A stretch of DNA of 64,000 bases, taken from positions 138,315,501-138,379,500 of the forward strand of contig NC_092343.1 of NCBI RefSeq assembly GCF_046630445.1, read 5' to 3'. Made by a program: the position numbers and the translations under genes. Shown piece after piece: positions 33,724 through 46,460 of the stretch; the first letter of the stretch is position 1, and every line of letters starts with the position of its first letter. Source of the DNA: Rutidosis leptorrhynchoides (lineage: Eukaryota; Streptophyta; Magnoliopsida; Asterales; Asteraceae). A model generated the notes under the pieces. That model did not search any database. It was not told the origin of the DNA and saw only the letters and a program-made list of their open reading frames with translations.

Positions 33724-36700
33724 GGTAGAGGTTGTCATAAATAACAATAGGAATGTTTTCATGACGAATATGAGGTATTAATAGAGTTTAATCATTATTG
33801 AAAGATATGGATAAAACGATTCGGTCATGTGAAGCGCACGAGTGAAGCTATCACAAAAGAATGAAATGAGTGAATATAGAATTGTTTTAACCGATGTCGA
33901 GATTAGGATTGATTTCCAGAATTTATGGGATTTAAAGAAAATCTTATGTAATAAGATTTGGTTCTTCGATGATTTAGAAAACAGGATCTCCTTTGATTTA
34001 ATGCGATAATCTGTTTCGATTTCTTTGTCGGATATTTCACTATAAATCCACCTCCTTCCCTTTCTTACTTCTATACCTCACATCTCTTACTCTTCCTCCT
34101 CTAATTCATACCTTAAGGTATCCTTTAAAATGCTTCATCCCGTTCTAATTTTTGTTATACTTCTAACTTTCATATCTTTCATTCTTCTCTTTCATCTACC
34201 GCTAGAAGAATCTATTCACTTTTATGATTTTCTTGGAATTATAATGTTTCTAATTCTCCCGTGTCTTTACGTCGCCATACGTATTGATACACACGGTTTG
34301 TAGTTTCTGGGTGGTTATTGGGTTTGATATCTTTCCTTATATTTCGATGCTCCTGCTTCTGTTTTCCATAATCATTGTCATCCATAGTTAATACTCTCTC
34401 CTATTTGCTGTAATCTATACCCCAATTTCTATTTTGGGACTTTGTCCCTTCGTTTCTTCTTCCCGTCCTTGAGTCAAGCGATCAATAGTTCGAAATTCGT
34501 AGGTATAAAATTCGGAATGAACATAGCTAATGCTCTAAGAAAGGAATGGTAATGGCACGATTTTGATTTGTCAAATTACCAGAATATCCAGGAAAATAGA
34601 ACTATCAAGATGATTTGTTCTTAATATGTTTCGGAATTGGATAGAATGTAAAAGTCGTGTAACATGGCACATGATGACGGTACTGTGAATCATCATATTC
34701 CATTAGAAACTTAACATGACTTACTGTAATATAATGAAGTTGATCAAGTTTCATTATATTATACTAGTTCATGCATCAGTTCCCAACACTGCTTCAGAAC
34801 ATTCCTATTTTAAACTTGAAGGATTTAGAAACTAACACAGTTTCCTTTATATTGTAACGAAGATATTACAGAGAGATAAATGATTTCAGATAAGGATAGT
34901 GGTGAAAATATCTTCAGAAATATTGAGGATATTTATAATGAAAGATATGATAATATCTTGGAATTTCTAATGTCGAAGGATGATGATGAAGATTGACCCG
35001 TAAGGGTTTAGATTCAGAAGCAAGGTGTTTGCTACAGAATCGTCATAATTCTTTATGTACAAGTTTAGTCCTTGTAACTTGTTCAGAGTCTCCTTCATGG
35101 TTTGTTCAATCCGATTTTCAGTACCAATTTTCTATCGAGCGTTCCTAACACTTCCTTCTTTTATCATCAACATTTGGTCATTAAGACCTTCTACAACATG
35201 CTGCTTCGTCAGTATTTTCAAAGTTATCGGATCTGGGTCATTGGTTATCAAACCAAGATGGTTTAAGGAGAATTGTATTTTTAGATGATTAAACGCTGAT
35301 GGTAATATGATGGAATATAAAAGGTTCTCCGGTAACGATGGCGAAAGAACAACGTATATATATATATATCGAGATTGTAATAAGAGTAGTCTTACTGAGA
35401 TATCGAAGTGGAGCTGTGACAAAATTAGTTAATTGAAAAGGAATCGCGTGATTGTTTTTGCTAATGGATGATAAGGAATTCGATGCGGATACGTTTTAAC
35501 TATAACTTCGAGTTCAAAAATTTTTAGGTGCATAACTGTATGCATAAATCTTTATTCCGTAGACGAGGTGTGGCTGGTTGAACTTCTCGATCGAGATGTT
35601 TTCAAGAATCATGAAAAGTTGTGAATGCGAATTGTAATCGTCAAGATACAAATGAGGTTTAAAATAGAATCAAGTGGCAAACTTGAAGGATTGTTTAGTT
35701 TCATATGTAATAATCATCATTTTAACTCATTTTTAATTGTCCAAAGTTAGCAGTCCAATAGTCCGATTGTCCAATGGTTCAATAAATTCATATATGAACT
35801 AAATATATAATATTCGAATTACTTAATACGTATCGTGACCCGTGTACTGGTCTCGGTGTCGATCACAACTCAAAGTATATATATATTTTGGAATCAACTC
35901 CGACCCTGTATAGCCAACTCCCACATTCACATATAGAGTGTCTATGGTTGTTCCGAAATATATATATAGATGGATCAATATGATAAGTCGAAACCTTGTA
36001 TACGTGTCCCGTTATTTAAAATGCGTAAAATAAATAAATATATATCATGACCCATTATACAACGTGTTGTCTCAGAATTAATCCGACGTGTTGTTGTACA
36101 TGTGTCCCGACGGTATGTAAAGTACAGAAATTAAAATTGCAAGAATGTAAATTGCGATAAATTAAATATTAATCAGTTAGCTGGGAACAGTTAGCCGGAA
36201 CAGTTAGCGTGTAATCCTATCACAATTTCAATTAATTAATTCATCTGTTTCTAATAATTTTTATTTTGCCAATGTTTCTTCATTATGCCACTTGTTGGAT
36301 TCGGATAGGTAAAAATCCAAATATGAAATTTAAATGGAAATGGTTAATCTGGGGTGAACGGATACGTATATCGGTAATTGTAAGTAGGATAATAAATGAT
36401 CGTTGAATTAGATTCGAAGAATGTACAGTGTAACTTGTTAATGTGAATTCTAAATATTCCTTGGGTACTACCCACCCGTTAAAATATTTTCATCATTAAC
36501 AGTTTGTACGAATGAAATTTTTAATTACAATCTTTATGAAAATATATTTGCATATATATTTTCTTCGGAGGTAACTATGAATTTAATGAGTCAATAAAAT
36601 ATTCAACTCATTTGATTTATCGTTATTACTAGATTACATAATCTCCAAAACATTAGAGATTACGTAATCGTCATGTCGAACGAAGAACGATACGTAAAGA

Positions 36701-36896
36701 AGAGGTAATCGGTGTAGAATGATATGTAGAACAAAGATCATATTCGAAGTTCAGATGATGATGTTGAGGTACGTGGTGCGGATGTGATTGTTGGTGGTGG
36801 TAATGATACGGTTGGTGTTGATGCTGATGATGTCGTTGACGTCGATGATGCTACTGGTACTGAAGATTGCGAGGTTGATGTTGTTAACGGTACTGG
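33724..36896 (-). mobile_element. D: non-coding internal region
   Basis: No pol-like ORF on either strand; the 72-96 codon ORFs are not conserved in C or E. It contains SL2 (34671-34696), SL1 (34715-34773) and, near 36461-36482, a changed copy of the AACGGGTAGGTA hairpin (AACGGGTGGGTAGTACCC on the minus strand). The remainder aligns loosely with C and E. Confidence 0.65.
34671..34773 (-). ncRNA. D: conserved double stem-loop (SL1 and SL2)
   Basis: SL1 on the minus strand: TATAATATAATGAA pairs with TTCATTATATTACA (14 bp with one wobble) around an ACTTGATCAAC loop. SL2: ATGATGA/TCATCAT, a perfect 7-bp stem. Both stems differ in sequence from C and E but stay paired, and the TTGATCAA loop palindrome is kept. 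Confidence 0.62.
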
Positions 36897-37343
36897 TTAT
36901 GCTGCTGGTGCTGCTGCTGGTGTTTGTAACCTTCGCACCGTGTTCTCCAAAGCCGTCACACGAGCGCGAAGTTCGTTAATTTCTGCTAGTACACCAGGAT
37001 GATTGGCGGTTGGAGTGAGCGAATGAACAAGATCCGAAATATGGGATAGGATATAATCGTGACGAGATACTCGAGAAATGAGAGAGAAAATGGTTTCTCG
37101 AACAGGTTCGCCGGTAAGTGCTTCAGGTTCGTCGCCAATGGGGCAATTCGGTGGGTGAAAGGGATCACCTTCTTCTTGTCTCCAATAATTTAGTATACTA
37201 CGAACCCATCCCCAATTCATCCAGAATAGATGATGAGAAATTGGTTGATCCATTCCAGTGACGCTGCCTTCGGAGCCCGAATGGAAATCCATATCAGCGT
37301 AGCTGTCGGAGTCGGAGGAATTCGAACTGGACGCGGAGTTCAT
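36897..37343 (-). CDS. D: small ORF of the non-autonomous family, intact, 148 residues
   Basis: I start at the ATG 37343-37341 (MNSASSSNSSDSDSYADMDF), which aligns with the starts in C and E; the frame is open further upstream but that part is not conserved. Residues 1-30 are Ser/Asp-rich and acidic. Residues 31-100 are the conserved core (MDQPISHHLFWMNW, RQEEGDPFHPP, GDEPEAL, SRHDYIL). Residues 117-140 form a likely coiled coil (EINELRARVTALENTV), followed by an Ala/Pro tail. No zinc knuckle or enzyme motif. It sits about 400 bp after the primer site, where Gag would start, so a Gag-like or accessory role is possible. I do not recognise the family. Confidence 0.78.
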   Translation of the reverse strand: MNSASSSNSSDSDSYADMDFHSGSEGSVTGMDQPISHHLFWMNWGWVRSILNYWRQEEGDPFHPPNCPIGDEPEALTGEPVRETIFSLISRVSRHDYILSHISDLVHSLTPTANHPGVLAEINELRARVTALENTVRRLQTPAAAPAA

Positions 37344-37740
37344 CTTGTACAGTCGGGGAAATGAATTTTTGGTTTGGAATAGATTATAGGAGTTGGGTTT
37401 GGTATTCTTCAATACATAATTTACATATGTATTTATAATACTCAAAATCCCGTGAATTATGGAGAATCTTTGAAATTCGTCAGGCAATGTCTATAGCAAC
37501 AGATACGCTAGGATACGAATTTTGTCTATACACTATCGATGCACCAAATGCAGTAAGACGTGTCTAGACTTAAGAATACTAAGCAGGCAATTCTTAAGGA
37601 TGATAAGCAGATGATTTTCGACTAGATATGATAAGCAAAACTTTTGACATGTAGACACGGTCAAAGTCCAGACTCACTAATGCATCCTAACAACTACCAG
37701 TTAGACACACTAATGCAAGGCCTGGTTCGCTAAGACCAAC
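37344..37740 (-). promoter_or_regulatory. D: leader between primer site and ORF
   Basis: The first 100 bases after the primer site on the minus strand carry the shared TGGTCTTAGCGAACCAGG and GCATTAGTG..GTCT repeats (37660-37740). The rest is similar to C and E. No gene. Confidence 0.55.
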
Positions 37741-37752
37741 GCTCTGATACCA
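37741..37752 (-). promoter_or_regulatory. D: primer binding site (initiator Met tRNA)
   Basis: The minus strand reads TGGTATCAGAGC, two bases from the 5' LTR end at 37755. Confidence 0.93.
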
Positions 37753-37754
37753 CA

Positions 37755-40629
37755 TGAGACGACCCGACCCAATCCATAGGGACGAATACAATAACATATG
37801 ATAACATTGCGAGGTACTTGACCTCTATATGATACATTTTACAAACGTTGCATTTATTCTTAAAAGGCAAACTATCATTACATCAATATTTGACATTTTC
37901 GTCTAACATTTCATAATATCCAAATGACCTAATCTGTCATTTACTTATTTATATTCTCTATTGAACTCCAATGACTCGAATGCAACGTCTTTGTATCATG
38001 GCTTAAAAGGTCCCAAGTAGTATCCTTAACATGAGCTAATGCACAGCGGAAGACTTAATTCATACCTGAGAATAACATGCTTTAAAACGTCAACATAAAG
38101 TTGGTGAGATATATAGGTTTGATGCTAGCAGCGTTATAACAATGGAACACAAGATTTCATATATAAACATTTTAATAAAAATATTCTAAGTGGTTGAGCA
38201 CTTGGTAACCATACTTAACATTTAATCACGTCGCATATTCCCTTTATTATGAAATCTTACTACACCGTACCAAGGTGTAGTCACGAAACGAAGTACTGTG
38301 CAACCGTTGAATACTGGTCGTCCAGTCCGGTTGGGGTTGTCAGGCCCGATAGATCTATCAACAGGATTCGCGTTTACAATACCGCTGTAAATATTAGTTA
38401 CCAAGCTACAGGGAAGTATGCCAGTGGTACAACTCAACGTAGAATATATTTTTCAGTTACTTGTGTCCATAGCGTAAAACATAAAATACATGTATTCTCA
38501 TCCCGAAATATTTAGAGTTTAAAAGTGGGACTATATACTCACTTTTGTCTTGAAGATATGTAATTTCGACTTGGTCTCCGATTGATATCACGAACCTATC
38601 CATATATAATATATCAATACCTTTTCTTTTTAAACAATCGTCACATATATATACTTATAATACTTTTAATACTTTTAATAATTCCTTAGTCCGTAGTTAG
38701 CAGTCCGATGTTAGTAATTCAATTTTAATGGTTCATATTTAGTTGTTTAATAAACCCCCAATGAAATAAATAAAACCCCCATCGTATGTGTATTGGTCGA
38801 GATTAATCTTGACCCATGGTACCGGTGTTGTCAAATGACGTGTTGCGTACATAAAGTACCGGTGTTGTCAAATGACGTGTTGCGTACAATCATGGGATCT
38901 TATGATTAATCTTCTCGTATTGTTTACGGGTGATCCTGAACCATATAAAATTAAATTATGAGTACATATGTATAAAATATCATGTTACTTTAGGAAGATG
39001 TGATTTATTTAATTTTCTCCAATTATTTTCGTGGCTAAACTAGTCTTGGATATCCGATTTTGTTTTGGTCATAATTTCTTCGTTACAACTCCGTTTTCGT
39101 TGATTCAACTTTCCACTTCCTTGGATCGAGTCCCTCTTTAAGAATATGAACTGTAAATACCTTAGTTTGTATTCGAAATCATAGGTCATAGGTCAAATTT
39201 TGGTGAAACTTATGAAGTTAATCATTTTTGTTACAAAAACATCATTTAATGACCATTTTTCTAAAAATACTTATACTATGAATTAAATCATGAAATTTTT
39301 ATGTGTTAACATATTCATAAGAAATATCATTTTTCCAGAATATAAACCTCCAATTCAAAGTTCAAGATGGTTTTTAATTATCCAACCCAAAACAGCCCCC
39401 GGTTGCACTCCGACGTCATAAAAACAGTTTTTTAAGGTATTCTTTGAAAAATCAAGTTATACCTTGTTAAATTAGCATATATTTAAGTTATATTACAGGT
39501 CTTGAAGTATTTTAAAAGTTAAGTTAGAAGGATCTATTTAGTTTGCAAACAAGTTTGAAATCATTCAAACTATGTTTTTGTTGTTAAAATTGTATACCAT
39601 ACAATAAGATAGCTATATATATATGAATCGAATAAGGTTATGAACAAAGTTACTACCTCAAGTTACTTGGACAAGATTGCTGTAAAAGAGGAGTAAAAAC
39701 CTAGAACCAAAAGAGTGATGAAATTGGATGAAAGATTGGAAGCAACTTAAGACATAAACTTGAATTGAAAGTTGTATTTTTGTAGTGTTTTTGTTGATCT
39801 TTTTATGGTGGTGTTTAAGGTGATTCTTGAGAGGATTTTTGCTGGAGTTCTTAGAGAGACATGAGGCTAGTAAGTGTGTGTGTTTAGCTAGAGAAATGAT
39901 GTTCCAAAAATTGAAAATGTATGCATGTATTTATGGTGGTGTAAAAGGTGTATAAATTTGTAATTTTGTGAAAAGATCTTTTAATCATGTGAAATTGTCA
40001 TACTAAATAACAAAAGTAGTTACCTTATACATAAGGCATGAACAAGGGCTGGTTGGTGGTGATTTGATGTGTATATACCAATAGTAAATACGTATAGAAG
40101 CTAGGTATGATACGAGTACATATACTCTAGATATACGTATAGAAATCTTGTGAAAAATGGAATGAGGATTCAAATATAGCTATCTTTTGTGAATATACTT
40201 ATATTGTTTTATGTATTTAAGTCTTTAAAAGTGATTAAATACATTATATATACGATATATGTATAAACATTATAGGTCGTAAGTATTTATGTCAAATAAC
40301 GTTACGTATAGTTATCGTTTTGAAAGCTTAAGTTAGTAGTTTCAAAATATACTTATAACTTATTGTTATTAATACAAAATGAGATATTTAAACATCCTTA
40401 AATCATGTTAAATATGTATATATACATATATATACACAAACGTATAATTAACATATATTGTATAGTTCGTGATATCATCGGTCAAACTAGACGGTTAAAC
40501 GTTATGTAAAACTCTTTTCAAAATCATAAATCTCAACAATTTAGATTGCTTATCATGTTGGTAAGTTTTAATTTATGTAAATATTAATCTTATAAGTGTA
40601 AAACGATCAGAAAAATCCGGGTCGTTACA
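37755..40629 (-). mobile_element. D: 5' LTR
   Basis: Same length as the 3' LTR and nearly identical. It starts at 40629 (TGTAACGACC on the minus strand) and ends at 37755. Confidence 0.95.
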
Positions 40630-40634
40630 TGGAC
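40630..40634. repeat. Right target-site duplication of D (TGGAC)
   Basis: Repeats 30808-30812; G ORF3 resumes after it. Confidence 0.95.
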
Positions 40635-42980
40635 TTCTTAATCCTGGCGTCCTGGTCAAACCATCCACTGATTTATTTCCAACCTTGTTCCCTAAGTTGT
40701 TCATCTCTAATCCTCTTCTCTTCCTTCTCTTTTTCTAATCTCTTCTTATCCGATAGAAACTTTCGATGTCTAACCTCCCTATTTTTCTCCAACAACTTAT
40801 CAACCTCAATCATTTCCTTATCATACACCTGCTTTACTTTATCGTACGCATCTAAATCTCTTGCCATGTCATCTAGACTTAACCGAAAGAAATCACTCAA
40901 AGAATAGAGAGACTTGTTCATGAACCTCCTCAAAGTCGGAACCACAACATCTACTTCTTCGTGATACATCTCCTTTTCCACAAACCCTGGAGCCGTTTCT
41001 TTCTGAGATTTATCAGCGTCTGTTGATGTACCTTCTCTTTGGACTGAAACAGGAGTCTGATCTTCACCTAGCTCTTCTTATGGAGCTATGTCTTCAGCTT
41101 TAACTGTCTCTGCATCCTCTGAATTTGATTCGCTGTCGTATGCAAGAGCAGCAAGCTGTTCCTCGGTGAAATCATCACTTGGCGCATCCCCCTTTTCTAT
41201 ATCAAAAACATTTGAGTGATTAAGATAATACTCAGATGTAAACATCTCACCAAATTGATTGAAGCTTCGGATAGGAATGACTAACGGATAATCCATAGGG
41301 GGTTTCTTTGCCGTTTTAGCTGCATCATCAGCTTCTTCATCACTATCACTACCACTACCATCCTCACTACCACTTCCATCATCACTTCCACTTCCACTTT
41401 CATCTCCTTTCTCTTCATCTTCCTCGTCACCACTACCCTCTAAATCTGAAACTTCCCGATCCTTCTCAATACCATCGGTTATTATCTTCAACTTTCCACC
41501 CTTTAACAGTTTTATCTGGGCCATGATATCCTTGTACTCTTCAGCTTGTTTAGTTTCAAGATCCTCAATCCTCTTCTTCAAAACCTTCATCTCCTTTTCC
41601 TGAGCTTCCTTTCCTTCCCTTAACTCCTTGTTTTCTTTCTCCAACAGTTCCAGCCTTTTCGCATCCTTCTTCTGCTTCTTTATTTCACCCGTCTCTATTG
41701 CAAACACCTTCTGAGCTGTACTTAACATCATGCTCTTTGCTTCAAGAAAGTCTTGCAGATAGAATTGAGCAGCTGGAGATGGTTGCATGGTTTGTTTGAG
41801 AACCTCGCTAGGCTGTCTCTGCGGTGTCGGTCCTAGAATATGTAGAGTCGATTCACTGCGGTGCTTGCTTCTGCGCTCTTTCTTTTGAGGTGGCTCTTCA
41901 ACAACAATGCCTTTTCCTTTCCACTTCCTTTGTCTCAACTGAACCTCTTCCTCGGTTTCTTCATCATCTTCTTCTTGGTCCTTACCCTTACCACTTCCTT
42001 CTTCTTCATCCTCAGAGACCTCATAATCTGAATCAGATTGTGGATTTCTCCAGTGATCATCGTCAGGACAATGATAATTCACCTTGGCTAAATGATCGAT
42101 TAGTTTCCTCTAAAAGTCAGGCTTGATATCTTCTTTTCTAGTTTCTTCCATCTTTCTAAAAGTAATATCAACCATCGGCTTAATTGGAATCACGTAAAAG
42201 TCTATGCTCCGAATGAGCATCATTGATTATCACTTGAAGGAATCGAGCATAGATCAGATACTTCTTTGTAAGGAAATTTGTCTTGAAGTAATGAAAGACA
42301 TAGCCCGAGAAGTCATATGGTTTCCGTAGCACTAAAGCAACAAACATAGATTGGGTCTTCTTATTCAACTTGTCAAACCCGGACTTCCTGCCTCCTAGGT
42401 AATGAGTCCACACATGTGCCAGATAACGATACTGAGGTGGAAATGAAGTCTTGGCTAACTCTGAATTCCCAACCAACTCTCCTGAATAAGCACATCGTTT
42501 GAAACAACCATGAACTAACTCTCGGCTATATGTCATAACCTTTCCATCAGCATCATTAAAGCCTAAAACGCGTCTAATCACAAACTTTGAAACTGTAACT
42601 TCCTTTCCTCCAATAGTACTAACTATCATCTCTTCAGTTCCAGTAGTCTTCAACTGGGCATTCTTCCAGAACTCCCTTTGGTGACTATAAAAAGCAGTGC
42701 ACTCAGTATAAATAGCTACATAAATCTTGGAACGATCAAGAAAGTCGATAATTCCCTTGAAGTTCTTTCCTCACTTAAGTTCAGTGTTAAACAGAGCAAC
42801 TTGATTGTTCTGTATGCCTACTTAAAGCTCTTTTGAGGAACTTGCAGCTTCAGGTTGGTTAACTGGTGGGATTTCGGGCTGATTAACTTGTGGAATATTA
42901 GGTTGCTCGGCCTACTGGATGTTTTGTCCTTCAGCTTGGTTAACGTTCAGATCAACTTATTGAGGTTGAACTCCTACCAT
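40635..42980 (-). pseudogene. G: ORF3 of Sirevirus-like copia, N-terminal and middle part
   Basis: The ATG is at 42980-42978. The frame is broken by several stops that each look like CAA/CAG turned to TAA/TAG (early N-terminus, 41078-41080, about 40673) and by a frameshift near 42190. Open segments are 42653-42180 (VSKFVIRRVLGF, YRYLAHVWTHYLGGRKSG), 42082-41078 (acidic patches and a long Lys/Glu coiled coil around LELLEKENKELREG) and 40981-40673 (a charged helix). With 30807-30023 it would total about 1,040 codons. It lies after pol on the same strand, as does the third ORF of Sireviruses. No enzyme motif or clear membrane segment seen. Confidence 0.72.
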
Positions 42981-43064
42981 TGTAGATAAAATCTGCAATA
43001 AAGAGCATTAAAATCGATGGATGACAACACAACTGTATTTAAACAATATGAACTCTCAATAAGT

Positions 43065-43985
43065 GAGTGAACCGTACGAGTGAGGGTCTCAAACGTACGA
43101 TCCAACCATGGGGCTTACAAGTGACAGTGTCAACCGTGTGATCTAGGTGTCACTCGTGTCTCATAAGAAACACTTGAGAATATATTTAATCAGCATGTCA
43201 GTCGTACGCGTGGGACACCAAACGTACGAGTTACTGTCAAGCGTGTGGCTAATCATACGGTTTACCATACGGTTGAGCTACAGTACACGAGTGATCTCTA
43301 AGTAAGAGACTGTTCATTACTCATGCATTTGACCTACTCAGTCGTGCGGTTAATAGTTAACCGTGCCCTGACTTGTGCGAGTCATGCCTTAGACGTACGA
43401 GTGGTGTCACTCGTGCATGTTTGATGAACGCCCTATCGACCAAAGTTCTTTTCCAACCCAAATCAAATCCTGATCGTTTGTTTCAACTCAAATCTAGCCC
43501 TAATAGGTTCGGATTTTAGTTTAGAGCACATAACAATCAAGGATAGATCTAACTAAACAAATTCTAGTCCTCAATTCGATTGATCTCTATCCAAGGGTTT
43601 CGAGTACCTAAAATCGACAAATGACAAGCGAATCCGTGATAAAAACTTACAAATTGAGTGGCGACATGATCGGTATGATGTATAGAACATATGCTTAGAT
43701 CAGAAATCGATTTAGCAACACTTGATTTATGGAGCAATTTTGAGTATGCAAGGGAGGGAAAAAGAGAACCGTCACCTGCAACTCACTATATATACCCAAG
43801 GTGTCACTCGTACTAGTGACCCTTACTCGTGTGCTCTCTCATGCGATTAAGACCTCAGCCGTACATTCCACATGATCAATCGTACGAGTGGTTCAAGACC
43901 AAATATGACTCTAGGGCAACGATTCATGCGTACGATCCACTCCAACCGTGTGACTCACTCATACGGTTATTTTCTGAATCGTGCG
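43065..43985. repeat. G: cluster of degenerate CGTACG-centred motifs
   Basis: About twenty imperfect copies of a roughly 12-base motif around ACCGTACGAGTG (for example AACCGTACGAGTGAGG, AAACGTACGATCC, GACGTACGAGTGG, AATCGTACGAGTGG) are scattered on both strands, 20-60 bases apart. Many have decayed to CGTGTG, CATACG or CGTGCG, as expected from C-to-T changes at CpG. A smaller cluster is at 29540-29710. Confidence 0.7.
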
Positions 43986-45579
43986 TGTGACAACATAAAA
44001 CCCTAATTTCAGATTTCTACTTAAAGGCTCTAGGTAAACCTAAGGACCTCAGTTCAAAATCAATCATAAACACATACAAATAATAAGGGAAAGAAACACA
44101 GGCTTAAACACTTAGACATTCCATCAAATGACCTAAAACACAAGCAAGCAGTTCAAATCATTTCAGGAATCAAACACAGTCAATAAGTGTGCAACCGTTC
44201 ATGCAGTCCAATTATCATCATGTATAATAGCAAACATCACTAACCATAAGCTCCTAGTAACAAGAATAGATAAATAGAAGTTATCAAGTAGCTTTTAGAT
44301 ATGATCCAGTACAATCGTCTCACATAGAGGATAATCATAAAACAAATGAAGAAACAAAATCTTTTTGAGTTTTTATGAAAAGCAATATGCATGCAGATAC
44401 AGAATGAAATATAAACAGTTAACTAAATGCATATAACTACAATCTTTTTATGAGAAAGTCTGGTCAATGACTTAAAAATGGATCAGAACTGACTATGCGA
44501 GATATTCATAAACTTAGTGTATTTCATAAACTTATGCTTATGAAGCTCACTAGCAATTACTGGTATTTTCCTCTTTAAGCACATACAGATTTGCTTCGAA
44601 CGCTTAGATGATCATTTGTTTGATTAAGTTTACAGAACACTAAAGAGCACTGATTTATGAGATCATGCTAAGTTCTATATTAATCTTTGGAATTAGATGC
44701 CACATGAGATTTCTTATAGTGTCAAGTATTTAGATAGGGCCAACACTATGGGTATTTCTACTTATAATACTTACGACTCGAAAGATCTCACAGTATCAAA
44801 TAACTATTACGCACACTTTCATACTACTTTTGATTCAATCAGCTCAACGGATTTCATAGCATACTGAATAACCTTCACTTACACATGACCTTATATTTTG
44901 ATTCAGACGGTCTCTGCGGGTCTCACAGCATACTGAAAATTCCAAATAGGCGCATAACTTACCAAGGCATTGGTCTAAGACATACATCCAAGACTTACCC
45001 AATGACCAATCGTCATAGGCCCAATACTTGTTTATTATTAAAGTTATTGTCTGAAAGTGCACCGAAAGAATTTCTTTCTCATTAATGTGGGTACATTTAG
45101 TATAGTTCGCAATGAATATCCATTCAATCCTAAGACCTTCATCGATACATTCCTATATCACAGACAACGAGGATCTGGATTGCCCAATTTGGACGTCATG
45201 ATCAACAATCCTAGCCACGCGAGAATGTCATCATACGAATGATTCAAGTTATAGCTAGAGATAACTTTTTCTCCTTCGTAGTTATAGCTTATTACCAGGC
45301 TTTTTATGTTCTTTGAACTTTTTATTTTTCTTTTGCTTGTTGACCTCATCTTTAATTAAAGATATGCTTAAATCATTCTCAGGTGTCCTCTCTTAAAGAC
45401 AAGGACTGTCCGCGATTTAAAAAGTACTGTTTTGATCTTAAAACCGATCATATTTTCACCTTGATGAAAACTAAACATAATTTTAGGGGTTTACTTTCGA
45501 TTATAAAGTATGAAGGCCAATGACGATAATGGTGTGCACCAACCAAACAGAACATCCTCCGCTTGTATTGACCACTTGA

Positions 45580-45920
45580 ATATTCTATTGCCGTAGCCTT
45601 TCGACTGAATTCCAGTAACTTTTGAATGTACTGAGAATATTCAACACCATACTTTCACTTGATATGAGTCATGTGCTTGCAAATGCTATCCATAGCTCGT
45701 ATCAATCTCTGGAATATCCCAATTAGTCGTGAGACTCAATGGTGCAGCATTTTTGATTCTTGCTTGGGGATATCCAACGCTAAACTTTCATTAGATATTA
45801 TTCGAGTGCTTGTAAAGACTATTCTTACTTGTATTGTTCTCATTGAGTACCCAGTTATGGCCGTAGTCTTGCGACTGTATTTCAGTAACTTTAAAATGTA
45901 CAGTGAATACTCAACCGTCG
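45580..45920 (-). repeat. G: diverged internal duplication
   Basis: The segment at about 45590-45655 (GCCGTAGCCTTTCGACTGAA, then CAGTAACTTTTGAATGTACTG) is repeated at about 45850-45915 (GCCGTAGTCTTGCGACTGTA, CAGTAACTTTAAAATGTACAG). The flanking ACTTTCA..TTGATAT and GAGTGCTTGTAAA pieces are repeated too, which implies a unit of about 250 bp. Confidence 0.7.
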
Positions 45921-46231
45921 TACAGTTTCTAGACAGATTATCATAGTGTTTTACATGATAAGTTTACTCTCGACTATATGTACATCTTTCTATGACATCA
46001 TATCCATGATGTGTTAATTATTGTTACAATGATCATCATCAGCTAGGAACTCATCAGATAAGCCTACCAGTAAATCACGTTCGTAAACACACATAAACAA
46101 TCAGTTCAGTCTTTACACAAACAGTAATGTATCTCAGTTCAGTAAAAGTTCTCGTCATCTCCACAGTACATCAACCAAGACTTCTCAGATTTTCACAATG
46201 CATTTTTCAGTTTTTATGGATTTTCTGATTT

Positions 46232-46244
46232 TCTCCCCCTAAAA
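46232..46244 (-). promoter_or_regulatory. G: polypurine tract
   Basis: The minus strand reads TTTTAGGGGGAGA, the usual form of the copia plus-strand primer tract, about 220 bases after the pol stop. In Sireviruses more than one such tract may occur between pol and the LTR. Confidence 0.65.
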
Positions 46245-46460
46245 TACTAAAAATATAAAATCTTTTTGTGTTTTTAGCATTTTCAAATAAACAGAAAATA
46301 ATAAAATGAAAAAGTATGCAAACAATCATACACAACATAGATGCAGGCAAGGGTAAATCATGCAATCAAACAGAAGATAACCATACGTCTGCATGCAATG
46401 CATCCTACATGAAATCCTACATGATATCTTACATGCAAAAGTCTAAAAGGTTGATTATCC

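Larger units (their letters stand above)
30813..40629 (-). mobile_element. D: complete, very young non-autonomous LTR retrotransposon
   Basis: 9,817 bp on the minus strand with two 2,875-bp LTRs, a TGGAC duplication, an initiator Met tRNA primer site and one intact 148-residue ORF. The 4,067-bp interior has no protease, RT, RNase H or integrase. I saw only two LTR mismatches (near 32512/39454 and 33667/40609), i.e. under 0.1%, so it moved very recently and must have used enzymes from another element. It interrupts ORF3 of G. Confidence 0.95.
42981..46460 (-). mobile_element. G: 3.5-kb non-coding region between pol and ORF3
   Basis: No gene on either strand. From the pol side it holds a polypurine tract (46232-46244), a diverged duplication (about 45580-45660 and 45840-45920), a shorter duplicated pair (44826-44878 and 44892-44944), and a dense CGTACG motif cluster (43065-43985). 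TGCAG, an intron-acceptor-like site, lies about 15 bases before the ORF3 ATG. Long structured non-coding regions next to pol are known in Sireviruses. Confidence 0.6.

Noticed and set aside
36784..37002. Asp/Val-rich plus-strand ORF overlapping the D small ORF
   Set aside because: Antisense to a repetitive CAN-codon region beside the real ORF; low complexity.
43065..43985. CRISPR-like or satellite array from the CGTACG motifs
   Set aside because: Spacing and motif are irregular with both orientations, and the locus is in a plant retroelement.
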